From: an uncultured Prochlorococcus sp.
Lineage (GTDB): Bacteria > Cyanobacteriota > Cyanobacteriia > PCC-6307 > Cyanobiaceae
DNA: 34,246 nt
Direction of reading: 5' to 3'
Assembly (NCBI GenBank): GCA_902560875.1
Contig: CACENO010000014.1
Coordinates: 1-34,246, forward strand
Part shown: one piece after another, positions 10,900 through 20,624 of the stretch
How the letters are laid out: each line of letters opens with the position of its first letter
Numbering within the stretch: position 1 is the stretch's first letter
Translations under genes and position numbers: made by a program
Notes under the pieces: generated by a model
What the model saw: only the letters and a program-made list of their open reading frames with translations
What the model was told of the DNA's origin: nothing
Database searches by the model: none

Positions 10900-11973
10900 T
10901 TATTCTTTAGCTATTTCAACCAGCTTTGCTACTAGTTGTTCGATAGTGACACCCGAAGCTTGCCAGAGAGTTGGATACATACTCTGAGATGTAAAGCCAG
11001 GCAAGGTATTTATTTCATTGATCCAGATTTGATCTTTTTCTTCTTCATAGAAAAAGTCGACTCTTGCCATACCTTTTGCATCAATGGCTTTACAGGCTTG
11101 TAAGGTTAGATTTTGTATCTGTTCGCTCACACCCTTTGGGAGAGATGCTGGTAAAAATGTTTTGCTTGAATTTTGCGAATATTTAGTTTCATAGTCATAC
11201 CAGTCAGCTTCATACTTTATTTCTCCAACAGCAGAGACTTTTAATAATTGCCCACCAAGAACAGCACATTCAAGTTCTCTAGCGGTTACTCCTTTCTCTA
11301 CAACTATTCTTTGGTCATGGTTGGAAGCTTCGGAGAGCCCTTTTAAAAATTCTTCTTGATTAGAAGCTTTAGTAATCCCTACTGAGGAGCCTAGATTTGC
11401 AGGCTTTATAAAACATGGGTATCCGAACTGAATTTTAAGTTTGTGTAATAGCTCTTCTGTGAAATTGTTTTTTGAAAGTTCAAAAGCATTTAAAGAAAAG
11501 TAGGGAAGCTGTGGGAGTCCAGCAGATGAAAAGGCTGCTTTCATAGCAAGTTTGTCCATCCCAACGGCAGATGCAAGAACTCCAGACCCAACAAAGGGTT
11601 TTTTCATAAGTTTGAAGAGTCCCTGCACTGTCCCATCTTCTCCATTTGGTCCATGGAGAACGGGGTACCAGATGTCTACTTTTTCGCTCCCAAGAGGCAA
11701 AGCTTGAAAACCTCTAGTTTGTGATGGGAAGTTCAAGTCTTTTTCATTTAGTGCAATACCTTTTTCAAGTGCTTTTTGAGCAATAGAACTAGGCCACCAT
11801 CTACCAAGAAAGTCTATATATATAGAAATTACATTGAATCGATTTTGATTTAATCCACTATTCAGTGCTTTAAGGACGGTTCTCGCTGAGTTGATCGAGA
11901 CCTCATGTTCACCAGACTCTCCACCAAAAACTACTCCGACAGTGATTTTTTCTTGTGGGATTTTTGGGTGCAT
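10900..11973 (-). CDS. ddl: D-alanine--D-alanine ligase
   Basis: Ddl makes the D-Ala-D-Ala dipeptide for peptidoglycan in an ATP-dependent reaction. The 357-residue protein shows [17 protein letters not shown] near the N-terminus, [14 protein letters not shown] around residue 108, and [17 protein letters not shown]. The ATP-grasp region follows, with [13 protein letters not shown], then DFFYEE and the catalytic end [18 protein letters not shown]. The ATG start is clear. It precedes the small membrane gene and ftsQ in the same direction, and works in the same pathway as murA at 19063-20355. Confidence 0.97.
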   Translation of the reverse strand: MHPKIPQEKITVGVVFGGESGEHEVSINSARTVLKALNSGLNQNRFNVISIYIDFLGRWWPSSIAQKALEKGIALNEKDLNFPSQTRGFQALPLGSEKVDIWYPVLHGPNGEDGTVQGLFKLMKKPFVGSGVLASAVGMDKLAMKAAFSSAGLPQLPYFSLNAFELSKNNFTEELLHKLKIQFGYPCFIKPANLGSSVGITKASNQEEFLKGLSEASNHDQRIVVEKGVTARELECAVLGGQLLKVSAVGEIKYEADWYDYETKYSQNSSKTFLPASLPKGVSEQIQNLTLQACKAIDAKGMARVDFFYEEEKDQIWINEINTLPGFTSQSMYPTLWQASGVTIEQLVAKLVEIAKE

Positions 11974-12019
11974 TTATTTTAGTTAATAGAATAAAAGTTA
12001 TCAGTTGATAATAGAAAGT

Positions 12020-13420
12020 TTATCTAATAGGAATACCACTTAAAGAGAAAGACCGGATTTCTTTTATACGTATGTTTACGAGGTCTCCAGGTTTATATAT
12101 ATAGCCTTCTGGTCCTTTTGAGGGGAAAAATGTGAGCCTATTTGTTCTAGTTCTTCCCATTAACTGTGTTTGATCCTTAGGGTTGATTCCTTCTGCAAGA
12201 ACTTCTTCAGTAAGTTCTTTATAACGTTGATTTTTTATCTTTGCTGTTCTCTCAACAAGTAAATTTAATTCGTTGAGGCGTTCTATTTTGGTATTTTCTG
12301 GTAGCTGATTTGGCCAAGTTGCTGCTGGTGTGTTTGGACGTGGTGAATATGCTGCAGTATTTACTTGGTCGAAGCCTATCTCTTGAATAATTGAGAGGGT
12401 CTTTTGAAATTGTTTGTGCGTTTCCCCAGGGAATGCAACTATTACATCAGCACTAATTGAAGCATTGGGAATTCTTTTCCTTATCCTGTCAATAATTCCT
12501 TTATATCGTTCAATTGTGTAACCTCTAGACATTGCTTTTAGAATGTCATTGTCTCCACTTTGAAATGGGATGTGGAAGTGTTCACAAACCTTTTTTAGCT
12601 CACTACAAGCTTCTATTAGACGATTCGTGAAATATCTTGGGTGGCTTGTTGCAAAACGAATGCGTTCAATGCCTTCGATATCATGAATGTAATAAAGCAG
12701 ATCAGTTAAGGTATTTTGGCGCCTACCTTCTTTCGTGATACCTGGCAGATCTCTTCCATAAGCATCAATATTTTGACCAAGAAGAGTTATCTCTTTAAAA
12801 CCCATTGAAGCCAGATTTTCTATCTCGAAATGAATTGCTTGTGGGGATCTTGATTGTTCTTTGCCTCGAACGGAAGGAACAACGCAATATGTACAGCGTT
12901 CATTACAGCCATAAATAACATTTACCCATGCGCAAGTTTTACTATTCCTTCTGGCAGTTGTGAGGTCCTCCAGGATGTGCTGTTCGCTTGTTGCCAAAAC
13001 CTGCTGACCATTATCAACTTGCGTAAGTAGGGTCTCTAAACGATTTGCGTGCTGTGGCCCCATTACTAAATCAATTTCAGGTACTCTTCTCAATAAAGAT
13101 TCTCCTTCTTGTTGGGCTACGCATCCAGCAACTATGAGTTTTAAATGAGGTGATTTTTGTTTTCGTTTTACCTGGCGCCCCAAATAGCTGTATACCTTTT
13201 GTTCAGCGTTGTCTCGAATGGTGCAAGTGTTGTAAAGGATTAGGTCTGCCTCAAGCTCTGCTGTTGCTTCTTTGTATCCCATCCCTTCTAGAATTCCAGC
13301 CATACGTTCAGAGTCGGCTTTATTCATTTGACAGCCAAACGTTGTAATCCAATAGCTTCCACGGATTTTGTCCGTGTTTCGTAGCGTTTTTGAAGGTGGT
13401 TTTGAGGGTGCTTTTGTCAC
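12020..13420 (-). CDS. miaB: tRNA-2-methylthio-N6-isopentenyladenosine synthase MiaB
   Basis: MiaB is a radical SAM methylthiotransferase that modifies A37 of tRNAs. The 466-residue protein has the three N-terminal cluster cysteines, Cys30 in [10 protein letters not shown], Cys66 in [12 protein letters not shown] and Cys100 in AGCVAQQEG. The radical SAM CxxxCxxC follows at Cys172, Cys176 and Cys179 in [10 protein letters not shown], with a TRAM domain at the C-terminus (about 400-460). The start is a GTG, and about 20 poorly conserved residues precede the core. It lies upstream of ddl on the same strand with a 46-base gap. Confidence 0.97.
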   Translation of the reverse strand: MTKAPSKPPSKTLRNTDKIRGSYWITTFGCQMNKADSERMAGILEGMGYKEATAELEADLILYNTCTIRDNAEQKVYSYLGRQVKRKQKSPHLKLIVAGCVAQQEGESLLRRVPEIDLVMGPQHANRLETLLTQVDNGQQVLATSEQHILEDLTTARRNSKTCAWVNVIYGCNERCTYCVVPSVRGKEQSRSPQAIHFEIENLASMGFKEITLLGQNIDAYGRDLPGITKEGRRQNTLTDLLYYIHDIEGIERIRFATSHPRYFTNRLIEACSELKKVCEHFHIPFQSGDNDILKAMSRGYTIERYKGIIDRIRKRIPNASISADVIVAFPGETHKQFQKTLSIIQEIGFDQVNTAAYSPRPNTPAATWPNQLPENTKIERLNELNLLVERTAKIKNQRYKELTEEVLAEGINPKDQTQLMGRTRTNRLTFFPSKGPEGYIYKPGDLVNIRIKEIRSFSLSGIPIR

Positions 13421-13457
13421 GACATGGGTTGATCCAAAAGTAATTAATGGATCAGGT

Positions 13458-13489
13458 GAATTCCTTTAGGATTAAGCCCAAAGGAATTC
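13458..13489 (-). other. 10-bp perfect inverted repeat between tRNA-His and miaB
   Basis: GAATTCCTTT at 13458-13467 is the exact reverse complement of AAAGGAATTC at 13480-13489, with a 12-base loop. It lies downstream of the tRNA-His gene and upstream of the miaB start, both on the minus strand. No T-run follows, so it is not a classical intrinsic terminator. It could be a leader hairpin or a processing site. Confidence 0.5.
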
Positions 13490-13532
13490 TTATCTTAGGA
13501 ACTTCTATACCCCTTTGGAAATCAGTTTTGAG

Positions 13533-13606
13533 GGCGAGCGAGGGGATTCGAACCCCCGAATAGCGGCGCCACAAGCCGCTGCCTTAACCACTTGGCGACG
13601 CCCGCC
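13533..13606 (-). tRNA. tRNA-His (GTG anticodon)
   Basis: The minus strand folds as a cloverleaf. The anticodon stem GCGGC/GCCGC closes the loop TTGTGGC with anticodon GTG, and the T arm has GTTCGAATC. Reading the first G as G-1 leaves U at position 8 and a seven-pair acceptor stem, with C73 opposite G-1, the identity pair of tRNA-His. CCA is not encoded. It is the only RNA gene in the 414-base gap 13421-13834. Confidence 0.96.
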
Positions 13607-13834
13607 TCGTAACTATGAATTTAACAATTCGCTTGGTAATCAATGTTAAATGTTTCCGTTCAATATTTTCTTCATTTCTCTTAAAATTCCTTATGGGGCC
13701 GATTTTTTGCACAACCCTTGCAGTAATTGGAGCAAAGTGCTGTTGTTAGAAACTTCAATAAACTCTAGAAATGACTATGGCAGTTTTACTTACTATGTTT
13801 CGAAGTTTTCAACTTGATTTGGATGATTGACTAA

Positions 13835-15097
13835 GTGGCATTTCGAATGAATGAGCATAAAGGGCAAAGTCTTGATGTGTTGGTACCACGTGGTTTGATT
13901 GGGAATTTCAAAGGTGTTTGCTCAGCACCTGTAACTGCTGAAGGATTGTGTTCTTGTCGTATTAGGCTGCAAGATGGTTATGTCTCTTCTTTAGAGGCGA
14001 TTGGTTGCGAGCATGAAGCCCCTCTAAAGCTTCTCCTCCCCAGGCTCGTAGAGCCACATGCTCATATCGATAAAGCATTTACTTGGACCAAATTCCCTAA
14101 CTTGAAAGGTACTTATCAAGGTGCTCTTGAGGCAAATCTTAAAGAGCATCAAAGTCGTACTACTCAACTTGTTCGTTCAAGAGCAGAGAAGGCATTAAAC
14201 CTATCCCTGAAGAATGGACTTAGGGCAGTTCGTAGTCATGTGGACAGTTTTGGGGTTTGTGCAAATCAACATTGGGATGCTTTGCTCGAACTCCAGAAAG
14301 AATGGAAGCCTTTTATTGAATTGCAATTGGTTGCTCTTGTTCCTTTGGAATATTGGAGCACTCATGATGGACATCTTTTAGCTAAAAGAGTTGCAGCATC
14401 TGGAGGCTTTTTGGGCGGTGTTCTTGTCCCTCCATGTAATAAAAAAGAAGTTACTCTTTATCTGACAAATATGCTTAGGCTTGCAAAAAGTTTGGGATGT
14501 GGAATTGACCTTCATATTGATGAATCGACCACACACTTTGCAGTTGGTCTAAAGCAATTAATCAAAGTGCTTGATCAAATTAGTTTCAATATCCCTATAA
14601 CTTGTAGTCATGCAAGCAGTATGGGATTGTTAGCAGATAGCGAGTTGCGTAATTTGGCAGATCGTCTGGCACAACATGATGTAAATGTGGTTGCATTGCC
14701 CATAACTAACGCTTGGTTGCTTAGTCGCAAATCAAGGACAACTTCTGTGAATAGACCGTTGGCACCAATTGCTCAGTTGCAAGAAGCAGGGGTGTTAGTT
14801 GCTGTCGGAAGTGACAATGTTCAAGACCCTTGGTTCCCTGGAGGTAACTTTGACCCACTAGCTTTGATGTCATCGGTAGTCCCGCTTGCTCAATTAGCTC
14901 CTTGGAATCGATTAGGGCTAGCACCTTTGACTACCGCTGCTGCCAATGTTATGGATTTAGATTGGGATGGCACTATTACTCAAGGTAGTCCTGCTGATTT
15001 TCTTTTGCTGGCTGCAAGGAATTGGACAGAGGCTCTTTCTTCATCTCCATTTAGACAAGTCATGATTAAAGGTAAATGGTTAGATGAATCCAATTAG
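13835..15097 (+). CDS. CodA-like metal-dependent amidohydrolase (cytosine deaminase family)
   Basis: This 420-residue protein follows the cytosine deaminase branch of the amidohydrolase superfamily. The metal ligands expected from E. coli CodA are present: His75 and His77 in EPHAHID, His227 with Glu230 in LHIDE, His259 in SHASSM, and Asp327 in GSDNVQDPWFPGG. The sequence after the first motif, HIDKAFTWTKFPN, differs from CodA and looks more like AtzC-type relatives, so the substrate may not be cytosine. The frame opens at a GTG (13835), with an ATG twelve bases later as an alternative. An FAD oxidase gene follows after 24 bases, so the two are probably one operon and may act on the same compound. 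Confidence 0.85.
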   Translation: MAFRMNEHKGQSLDVLVPRGLIGNFKGVCSAPVTAEGLCSCRIRLQDGYVSSLEAIGCEHEAPLKLLLPRLVEPHAHIDKAFTWTKFPNLKGTYQGALEANLKEHQSRTTQLVRSRAEKALNLSLKNGLRAVRSHVDSFGVCANQHWDALLELQKEWKPFIELQLVALVPLEYWSTHDGHLLAKRVAASGGFLGGVLVPPCNKKEVTLYLTNMLRLAKSLGCGIDLHIDESTTHFAVGLKQLIKVLDQISFNIPITCSHASSMGLLADSELRNLADRLAQHDVNVVALPITNAWLLSRKSRTTSVNRPLAPIAQLQEAGVLVAVGSDNVQDPWFPGGNFDPLALMSSVVPLAQLAPWNRLGLAPLTTAAANVMDLDWDGTITQGSPADFLLLAARNWTEALSSSPFRQVMIKGKWLDESN

Positions 15098-15121
15098 TCA
15101 ATTTGTTTTTTATTTCTACTA

Positions 15122-16465
15122 ATGCATCACTCGTCACTTCCTAATGAACTCATTAACGAATTTCAATCAATCTCTGGGTTGAAAGTTTTTAAAAAAACAA
15201 AGGAAAAAGAACGTTTCTCTCGAGACTTTTATGACTATTCACCAGTATTAAAAAAAAGGCTGGAAAATTGTTGTGCAGATCTTGTTGTGCAACCAAATTC
15301 TGTAGAAGATGTTATTTCAGTAGCTCAGCTTTGTTATAGGGAAGACATTCCTTTGACTTTGAGGGGAGCAGGGACTGGAAATTATGGCCAGTGTGTTCCG
15401 CTTCGATCAGGTGTGGTTATGGTTATGAGTTCACTAAACAATATTCGAGATTTCAACTCATCAACTGGGTTTGTGACGGTTGAGGCAGGGTGTTTAATGG
15501 GAGATCTTGATAAGTATCTTTTTTCTAAAGAGCGTCAGTTGCGCTTGCTACCAAGTACTTGGAGGAGTGCTTCTGTAGCTGGTTTTGTGGCAGGAGGTTC
15601 TGGTGGTATTGGGTCAGTCCGTTGGGGCTTCTTGAGGGATCCTGGTCATTTGCTCTCTCTTGAGGTGGTAACAGTTGAGGAACAACCTAGAAAATTATGC
15701 CTGGAAGCTGATGCTGCAGAGGCACTCAATCATGCATATGGAACGAATGGAATTATTACAGCGTTAACTCTGGCAACAGCACCTTCTGTTGCCTGGCAAG
15801 AAGTGGCTATTGATTGTCGTGATTGGCCAAGAGCAGTAGAACTTTTGCTTGATTGTGCTCGGGCAGCTGTTGACTTGCACCTTTGTAGCTTGTTAGAAAA
15901 ACAAATTGTTGACCTTCTTCCTGCTTGGTCTGGTCCTTCAACAGGTAGACATAGATTATTGATCTTGGTTAATCCAGATGGGGTAAGCACACTTGAAAGG
16001 ATGGCGATAGCAGCAGGTGCTTCCTTTAAGTGCTTGGGATCTGAGAAGGCTAAGACTGGTAGTGGATTGCGAGAACTTACATGGAATCACACGACACTAC
16101 ATATGCGTGCAATAAATTCTGATTGGACGTACTTGCAAATGTTATTGCCTCTGTGTGAACTTGAAAGCATGTCTCTACTTAAAAACAAATGGGGCGATGA
16201 CCTCCTTTGGCATATAGAGGTTGTTCGTCAGCAGGGAGTTCAGAGGTTGGCTGCCTTGCCAATTGTCCGTTGGCAAGGACAGGCTTTCTTAGAGGAGTTG
16301 ATTGCTGATTGCAAAAATGCTGGTGCAATTATGTTTAACCCCCATGTAATTACTGTTGAAGATGGTGGACTTGGAGTTATTGATGGTAATCAAGTTCATG
16401 CGAAGCATTGCTTTGATCCCAAAGGCCTTCTTAACCCAGGAAAGTTGAAGGGGTGGATGAAATAA
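15122..16465 (+). CDS. FAD-binding oxidoreductase (GlcD-like, VAO/PCMH family)
   Basis: An FAD-binding PCMH domain covers about residues 50-220, with VVQPNSVEDVISVAQLC, TLRGAGTGNYGQCVPL, the VTVEAGCLMGDLDKYL segment, and SVAGFVAGGSGGIGSVRWG. The C-terminal part ends with the usual FNPHVITVEDGG and DPKGLLNPGKLKG. The 447-residue length fits a soluble flavin dehydrogenase like glycolate oxidase subunit GlcD, but no Fe-S cysteine motifs are present. It probably oxidises an alpha-hydroxy acid or similar substrate, not known from sequence. The ATG start lies 24 bases after the amidohydrolase stop. It converges with folC. Confidence 0.85.
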   Translation: MHHSSLPNELINEFQSISGLKVFKKTKEKERFSRDFYDYSPVLKKRLENCCADLVVQPNSVEDVISVAQLCYREDIPLTLRGAGTGNYGQCVPLRSGVVMVMSSLNNIRDFNSSTGFVTVEAGCLMGDLDKYLFSKERQLRLLPSTWRSASVAGFVAGGSGGIGSVRWGFLRDPGHLLSLEVVTVEEQPRKLCLEADAAEALNHAYGTNGIITALTLATAPSVAWQEVAIDCRDWPRAVELLLDCARAAVDLHLCSLLEKQIVDLLPAWSGPSTGRHRLLILVNPDGVSTLERMAIAAGASFKCLGSEKAKTGSGLRELTWNHTTLHMRAINSDWTYLQMLLPLCELESMSLLKNKWGDDLLWHIEVVRQQGVQRLAALPIVRWQGQAFLEELIADCKNAGAIMFNPHVITVEDGGLGVIDGNQVHAKHCFDPKGLLNPGKLKGWMK

Positions 16466-16499
16466 GTTTGACTTAAAGATTTTTTTATTGATTTTGTAT

Positions 16500-17756
16500 T
16501 TAAACTTTTTCTTTGGTTGATGTCTCAATAATTTTTTTTCTCAATAGATCACCTATGAGATATATAGACCCTGCAATCACTGGGCAAGGGTTTGGCCACA
16601 TATTTTTAGAAGAAAATTCAATCAAAACTTCTTCAACATTATTTGCTTGAAGAAGTTTTGATTCTAATTTTGGAGATGATTGTGATAATTGAAGCTTGCT
16701 CCAGCTCGAGTGATTGGGCACAGGAACAATCCAAACTCGGTCGTTTGGTCTGACCAAATTGCATATCATTCTTGGAGCATCTTTATTGGTTTGTATTCCG
16801 AGGATCCATTGAATTCCCTTATTCTCGTGCTCCCAGTGCTTCCTTTCATTGGAAAGTTGCTTTGCTGCATGTGGATTATGAGCACAATCTATCAATAACG
16901 GAAAATTGTTCCAATTGGCTTTTTGCAGCCTTCCAGTCCAATTTGCTAAAGCAAACCCTTTTCGAATTTGTTGTTCTTCTATTTTCCACCCAAAATCCTC
17001 CAACACTTTTATTGCACCTTTCGCAACCGCGGCATTGTTGCGTTGAACATCTCCATTGAGGCCAAGGGTCCAATCCTCAGGTAGTGGTGATACCCATTCA
17101 ATGTGTGCATTTTTGCTTTTAACAGTTTGTTCAAGAACCTCAGAGACATGAGGATGTTGAATTGCGCTTATTACTCGACATCCAGGGGTTATGGCGGCTG
17201 CTTTCTCTGTGGTGATATCTTTTAAATTGCTTCCGAGATAATCACAATGATCAAGACCAATACTGGCCATTGCGATTACTGGTCTATAAGGATGAGCTGT
17301 AGTCGCATCTAGACGGCCCCCAAGACCTGCCTCTAAGATCAGTGCTTGAACATTATGATTATTAAAATGCTTAAAAGCTGCTGCGATAATTAATTCAAAC
17401 GGCGTCAGATTGTATTTATCACTTATTGGTTTTATAGAGATGAGACATTCTTGAAATTCTTGGTAAGAAATTAAATCTCCATTTACGTGAATCCTTTCGC
17501 ACCAACTAACTAGGTGAGGCGAAACTGTTGTACCAGCCTTTATCCCTGCAAATTTCAGTGTGCTTTCGATAAGGCTTGCAATTGAGCCTTTACCATTAGT
17601 TCCGATAATTTGAATGGCTGGTATGTCATCGCATGGCCTTCCTAATGCATTTAAAGCCATGCGCATGCGATCAATTCCAAGATCAATTCCCCTTTCAGAA
17701 AATTGAGGAATTAGTTCATTAAAGAAATCTTCTTCACTAGTGATATTGGTTTTCAA
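16500..17756 (-). CDS. folC: folylpolyglutamate synthase / dihydrofolate synthase
   Basis: FolC is a Mur-ligase-like ATP enzyme that joins glutamate to dihydropteroate and extends folate polyglutamate tails. The 418-residue protein has the P-loop IGTNGKGSIASLIES near residue 49, TVSPHL, LEAGLGGRLDATTA around 140, GLDHCDYLG, and DCAHNPHAA near 289. The start is a TTG that directly abuts the argD stop (TAATTG), and no ATG or GTG precedes the conserved FFNELIPQFSERGIDLG region, so translation is probably coupled to argD. Confidence 0.95.
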   Translation of the reverse strand: MKTNITSEEDFFNELIPQFSERGIDLGIDRMRMALNALGRPCDDIPAIQIIGTNGKGSIASLIESTLKFAGIKAGTTVSPHLVSWCERIHVNGDLISYQEFQECLISIKPISDKYNLTPFELIIAAAFKHFNNHNVQALILEAGLGGRLDATTAHPYRPVIAMASIGLDHCDYLGSNLKDITTEKAAAITPGCRVISAIQHPHVSEVLEQTVKSKNAHIEWVSPLPEDWTLGLNGDVQRNNAAVAKGAIKVLEDFGWKIEEQQIRKGFALANWTGRLQKANWNNFPLLIDCAHNPHAAKQLSNERKHWEHENKGIQWILGIQTNKDAPRMICNLVRPNDRVWIVPVPNHSSWSKLQLSQSSPKLESKLLQANNVEEVLIEFSSKNMWPNPCPVIAGSIYLIGDLLRKKIIETSTKEKV

Positions 17757-18938
17757 TTAGCTACAATTATTTAACGCTGCTTCAAGCTTGGCAAGTATAT
17801 AGTTGATTTCGTTGTTGTTAATAATAAGGGGTGGGACAATCCGAATAACTTTTGGCCCGGCTGCCAATACAAGAAGTCGTTCTTTAAGTGCAAGATGTAT
17901 AAAAGCTGGTGCAGTTAAGGCTGCATCATCTCTAATTACTAATCCTTGTATAAGGCCAAGACCTCTAACCTCTTTTAGTTGTTTTGGGAACCTATTAACG
18001 AGTTTTTTTAGCTCGTCTTTTAAGTACGATCCTCGTTGCTTAACTTGTGGAAGGAGATTTCTTCTTTCGATCTCTGTGGCAACTGTATAGGCTGCTTTGC
18101 AAGCAAATGGATTTCCACCAAAGGTACTTGCATGGTCTCCAGGCTCGAATAATGCCGCATGATTTTTTACCATTAATGCTCCGATAGCATGACCTCCGCC
18201 TAGACCTTTGGCTATTGAAAAAGCATCAGGCTCTATTCCTAGATTTTCATAACCCCACCAATTTCCTGTGCGCCCCATTCCGGTTTGTACTTCGTCAAAT
18301 ATTAATAAAATTTTTTCTTTAACACATTTTTCCTTTAATTTTTGAAAAAAGATCACCTCTCCAGGGTGAATCCCACCTTCTCCTTGCAGCGGTTCGATTA
18401 AAACGGCACAAACAGATGGGCCATTGATTTCTGCCTGCTCAAATGATGTTATGAAAGATTGATAATTATTGTAGGAGAAGAATTTAAAGCCTTCGACTAA
18501 GGGTTCGAAATTTTTGTGGTAATTAGGTTGTCCTGTAGCGCTAACAGCTGCAAGTGTTCTGCCATGGAAACTTGCCTTTGCAGTCAGTATTACTGGACGA
18601 TTAATTCTTCTTTCGCAATGTGCATATTTTCGTGCCAATTTGATTGCGGCTTCATTGGCTTCTGCCCCACTATTGCAAAAGAATGCTTTGTCTGCGCAGC
18701 TGTGATCTACTAACCACCTTGCTAGTTGCTCTTGCTCAGGAATTTCATAAAGGTTGGAAACATGTTGAATTTGATTTAATTGTGCTGTTAAAGAACGCCG
18801 AAGGGCATTGTTGCTATGCCCAAGACTGCAGGTTGCTATTCCTGCAACTGCATCTAGATAGCGCTTGCCTTTCGTATCCCATACCCAACAGCCTTTCCCT
18901 CGCTGTATCGCAAGAGGGAGGCGTTTATATGTATCCAT
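17757..18938 (-). CDS. argD: acetylornithine aminotransferase
   Basis: ArgD is a PLP-dependent class III aminotransferase in arginine synthesis. It shows FFCNSGAEANEAAIKLARKY, FHGRTLAA, EPLQGEGGIHP, LIFDEVQTGMGRTG, and the PLP lysine in FSIAKGLGGG. A longer open frame reaches 19022, but its first 28 residues are the translated tRNA-Leu gene. The ATG at 18938 gives MDTYKRLPLAI, the normal family start, and a 393-residue protein. Only eight bases separate this ATG from the tRNA 3' end, so it has no usual ribosome-binding site in that space. Confidence 0.96.
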   Translation of the reverse strand: MDTYKRLPLAIQRGKGCWVWDTKGKRYLDAVAGIATCSLGHSNNALRRSLTAQLNQIQHVSNLYEIPEQEQLARWLVDHSCADKAFFCNSGAEANEAAIKLARKYAHCERRINRPVILTAKASFHGRTLAAVSATGQPNYHKNFEPLVEGFKFFSYNNYQSFITSFEQAEINGPSVCAVLIEPLQGEGGIHPGEVIFFQKLKEKCVKEKILLIFDEVQTGMGRTGNWWGYENLGIEPDAFSIAKGLGGGHAIGALMVKNHAALFEPGDHASTFGGNPFACKAAYTVATEIERRNLLPQVKQRGSYLKDELKKLVNRFPKQLKEVRGLGLIQGLVIRDDAALTAPAFIHLALKERLLVLAAGPKVIRIVPPLIINNNEINYILAKLEAALNNCS

Positions 18939-18946
18939 CAAAACAG

Positions 18947-19028
18947 TGGGAGCGGTCGGACTCGAACCGACAAACCCGAAGGTGCCGCATTTTGAGTGCG
19001 GTGCGTCTACCAATTCCACCACGCTCCC
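18947..19028 (-). tRNA. tRNA-Leu (CAA anticodon)
   Basis: The minus strand starts GGGAGCG and ends CGCTCCC plus an A discriminator. The anticodon stem CCGCA/TGCGG closes the loop CTCAAAA, giving CAA. A variable arm is present as in class II leucine tRNAs, and the T arm has GTTCGAGTC. CCA is not encoded. It lies 34 bases after murA and eight bases before argD, all on one strand. Confidence 0.97.
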
Positions 19029-19062
19029 TTGATTAGAGTTTATGTCAGAGGAAGTTTTCGTG

Positions 19063-20355
19063 CTATACCCTCAGGATTTGAGCTCCAGCTTGATTCAACT
19101 TCTTTTCCATTTCTTCATAGCCTCTATCTAGATGCTGCAGTCCTTCTACTTTGCTTGTTCCATTAGCTGTAAGACTCGCAAGGATCATAGCGGCAGTTGA
19201 TCTTAAATCTCCTCCAAAAACAGGCGCTGCACTTAACTCTGGAACACCTTCAATGACAGCAGTATTCCCTTGAACCCGTATAGAAGCGCCCATTCTCTGC
19301 AATTCAGCTACATGCTTCATACGATTTTCGTATATTTTTTCAGTGATCACACTTGTCCCCTGGGCAGTGGTCATTAAAGCCATAAATGGAGCTTGTAAGT
19401 CTGTCGGGAAACCTGGGAAAGGTTGGGTTGTGATATCAACTCCTTTTATTTCCATTGGGATGATTCGGATACCTTCTCCTTCTTGTTGAATTTTGCATCC
19501 ACAATCTCTTAGCTTTTGGAGCACTGCGTTGAGATGCTCAGGAATAACTGGTGTGACTTTTAAATTCGAGCGTGTAATGGCAGCTGCAATGAGAAAAGTT
19601 CCTGCTTCTATTCGATCAGGCATGACTGAGTAGTCACAACCATTCAATTGCTTCACTCCTTGAATGGTGATTTTGGGACCACCAGCTCCAGAGATTTTTG
19701 CACCCATAGAATTAAGCATTTTAGCAAGATCTTGTATCTCAGGTTCTTGAGCAGCATTTTCGATGCTGCTGTTTCCTTCTGCCAATACAGCTGCCATCAG
19801 AATTGTTTCAGTGGCACCAACACTGGGGCAATCCAAAACAACATCAGTTCCTTTTAAATGCTTTTGAGTCCCTGGGATTGATGCTGTTACTAAACCATGC
19901 TCCACATTGATATATGCGCCTAAGGATTTCAGACCTTTTATATGTTCCACAACAGGACGAGCTCCTATTTCGCAACCTCCAGGTAATGGAATTTTTGCTT
20001 GACCAAGTCGTGCCAGTAGAGGACCAATGCAAAAGAAGCTTGCTCTTAATCCATGCACAAGTTCATAAGGGAGTTCTACATGATGCAGTTTGCTTGCCTT
20101 TAGAAAAAGTTCAGAGTTGTTTCTTTTTACGGTTACTCCCATTGTGGAAAGAATTTCTGCCATCCCATCAATATCAGTGAGACGTGGAACATTCTTTAAT
20201 CTCAGTTCATCTTCAGTTAAGAGAGATGCTGCCATTAGAACTAGTGCCGAATTTTTTGCACCACTAACTATTAGCTCCCCTGACAATGGAGACTTGCCTT
20301 TCACCTCCAGATGCGGCTTGATGGTCTTCTTAGAGATTGTGGCCGCTATGGGCAT
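19063..20355 (-). CDS. murA: UDP-N-acetylglucosamine 1-carboxyvinyltransferase
   Basis: MurA transfers enolpyruvate from PEP to UDP-GlcNAc, the first committed step of peptidoglycan synthesis in the cytosol. The 430-residue protein shows [16 protein letters not shown] near the N-terminus, the [16 protein letters not shown] loop with the catalytic cysteine, [24 protein letters not shown], and [13 protein letters not shown] followed by [15 protein letters not shown]. The loop cysteine that fosfomycin attacks is present. The ATG start is used. It is the first gene of a same-strand run murA - tRNA-Leu - argD - folC. Confidence 0.97.
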   Translation of the reverse strand: MPIAATISKKTIKPHLEVKGKSPLSGELIVSGAKNSALVLMAASLLTEDELRLKNVPRLTDIDGMAEILSTMGVTVKRNNSELFLKASKLHHVELPYELVHGLRASFFCIGPLLARLGQAKIPLPGGCEIGARPVVEHIKGLKSLGAYINVEHGLVTASIPGTQKHLKGTDVVLDCPSVGATETILMAAVLAEGNSSIENAAQEPEIQDLAKMLNSMGAKISGAGGPKITIQGVKQLNGCDYSVMPDRIEAGTFLIAAAITRSNLKVTPVIPEHLNAVLQKLRDCGCKIQQEGEGIRIIPMEIKGVDITTQPFPGFPTDLQAPFMALMTTAQGTSVITEKIYENRMKHVAELQRMGASIRVQGNTAVIEGVPELSAAPVFGGDLRSTAAMILASLTANGTSKVEGLQHLDRGYEEMEKKLNQAGAQILRV

Positions 20356-20508
20356 GCCCTATCACTTTTAAGCTTTCAGCCATGTTTACAAATGTAATTA
20401 GCTACGTCCAGGCGATCGTTATTAAAAGTGCATAGTATTTCTATGTGATGCTTAAGACAGAAAGCAATTGATGCTTTATCTTCTTACCGTCCTAGGGGCC
20501 AACCGTTA

Positions 20509-20592
20509 GCGGATGTGGCGGAATTGGTAGACGCGCTAGTTTCAGGTACTAGTGGCAGCAATGTCATGGGAGTTCAAGTCTCCCCATCCGCA
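20509..20592 (+). tRNA. tRNA-Leu (CAG anticodon)
   Basis: The acceptor stem GCGGATG pairs with CATCCGC, followed by an A discriminator. The anticodon stem CTAGT/ACTAG encloses TTCAGGT, giving anticodon CAG. A class II variable arm and GTTCAAGTC in the T arm are present. CCA is not encoded. It is the first gene of a plus-strand run and lies 32 bases before the small conserved gene. Confidence 0.97.
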
Positions 20593-20624
20593 TTATCTTG
20601 ATTTAGTTGACAATAGTATTCCTA

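Noticed and set aside
18939-19022. Extra 28 residues at the start of argD
   Set aside because: They are the translated tRNA-Leu(CAA) gene; the family start is the ATG at 18938.
18644-19036. 130-codon plus-strand frame across argD and tRNA-Leu
   Set aside because: It reads through a tRNA gene and antisense to conserved argD blocks.
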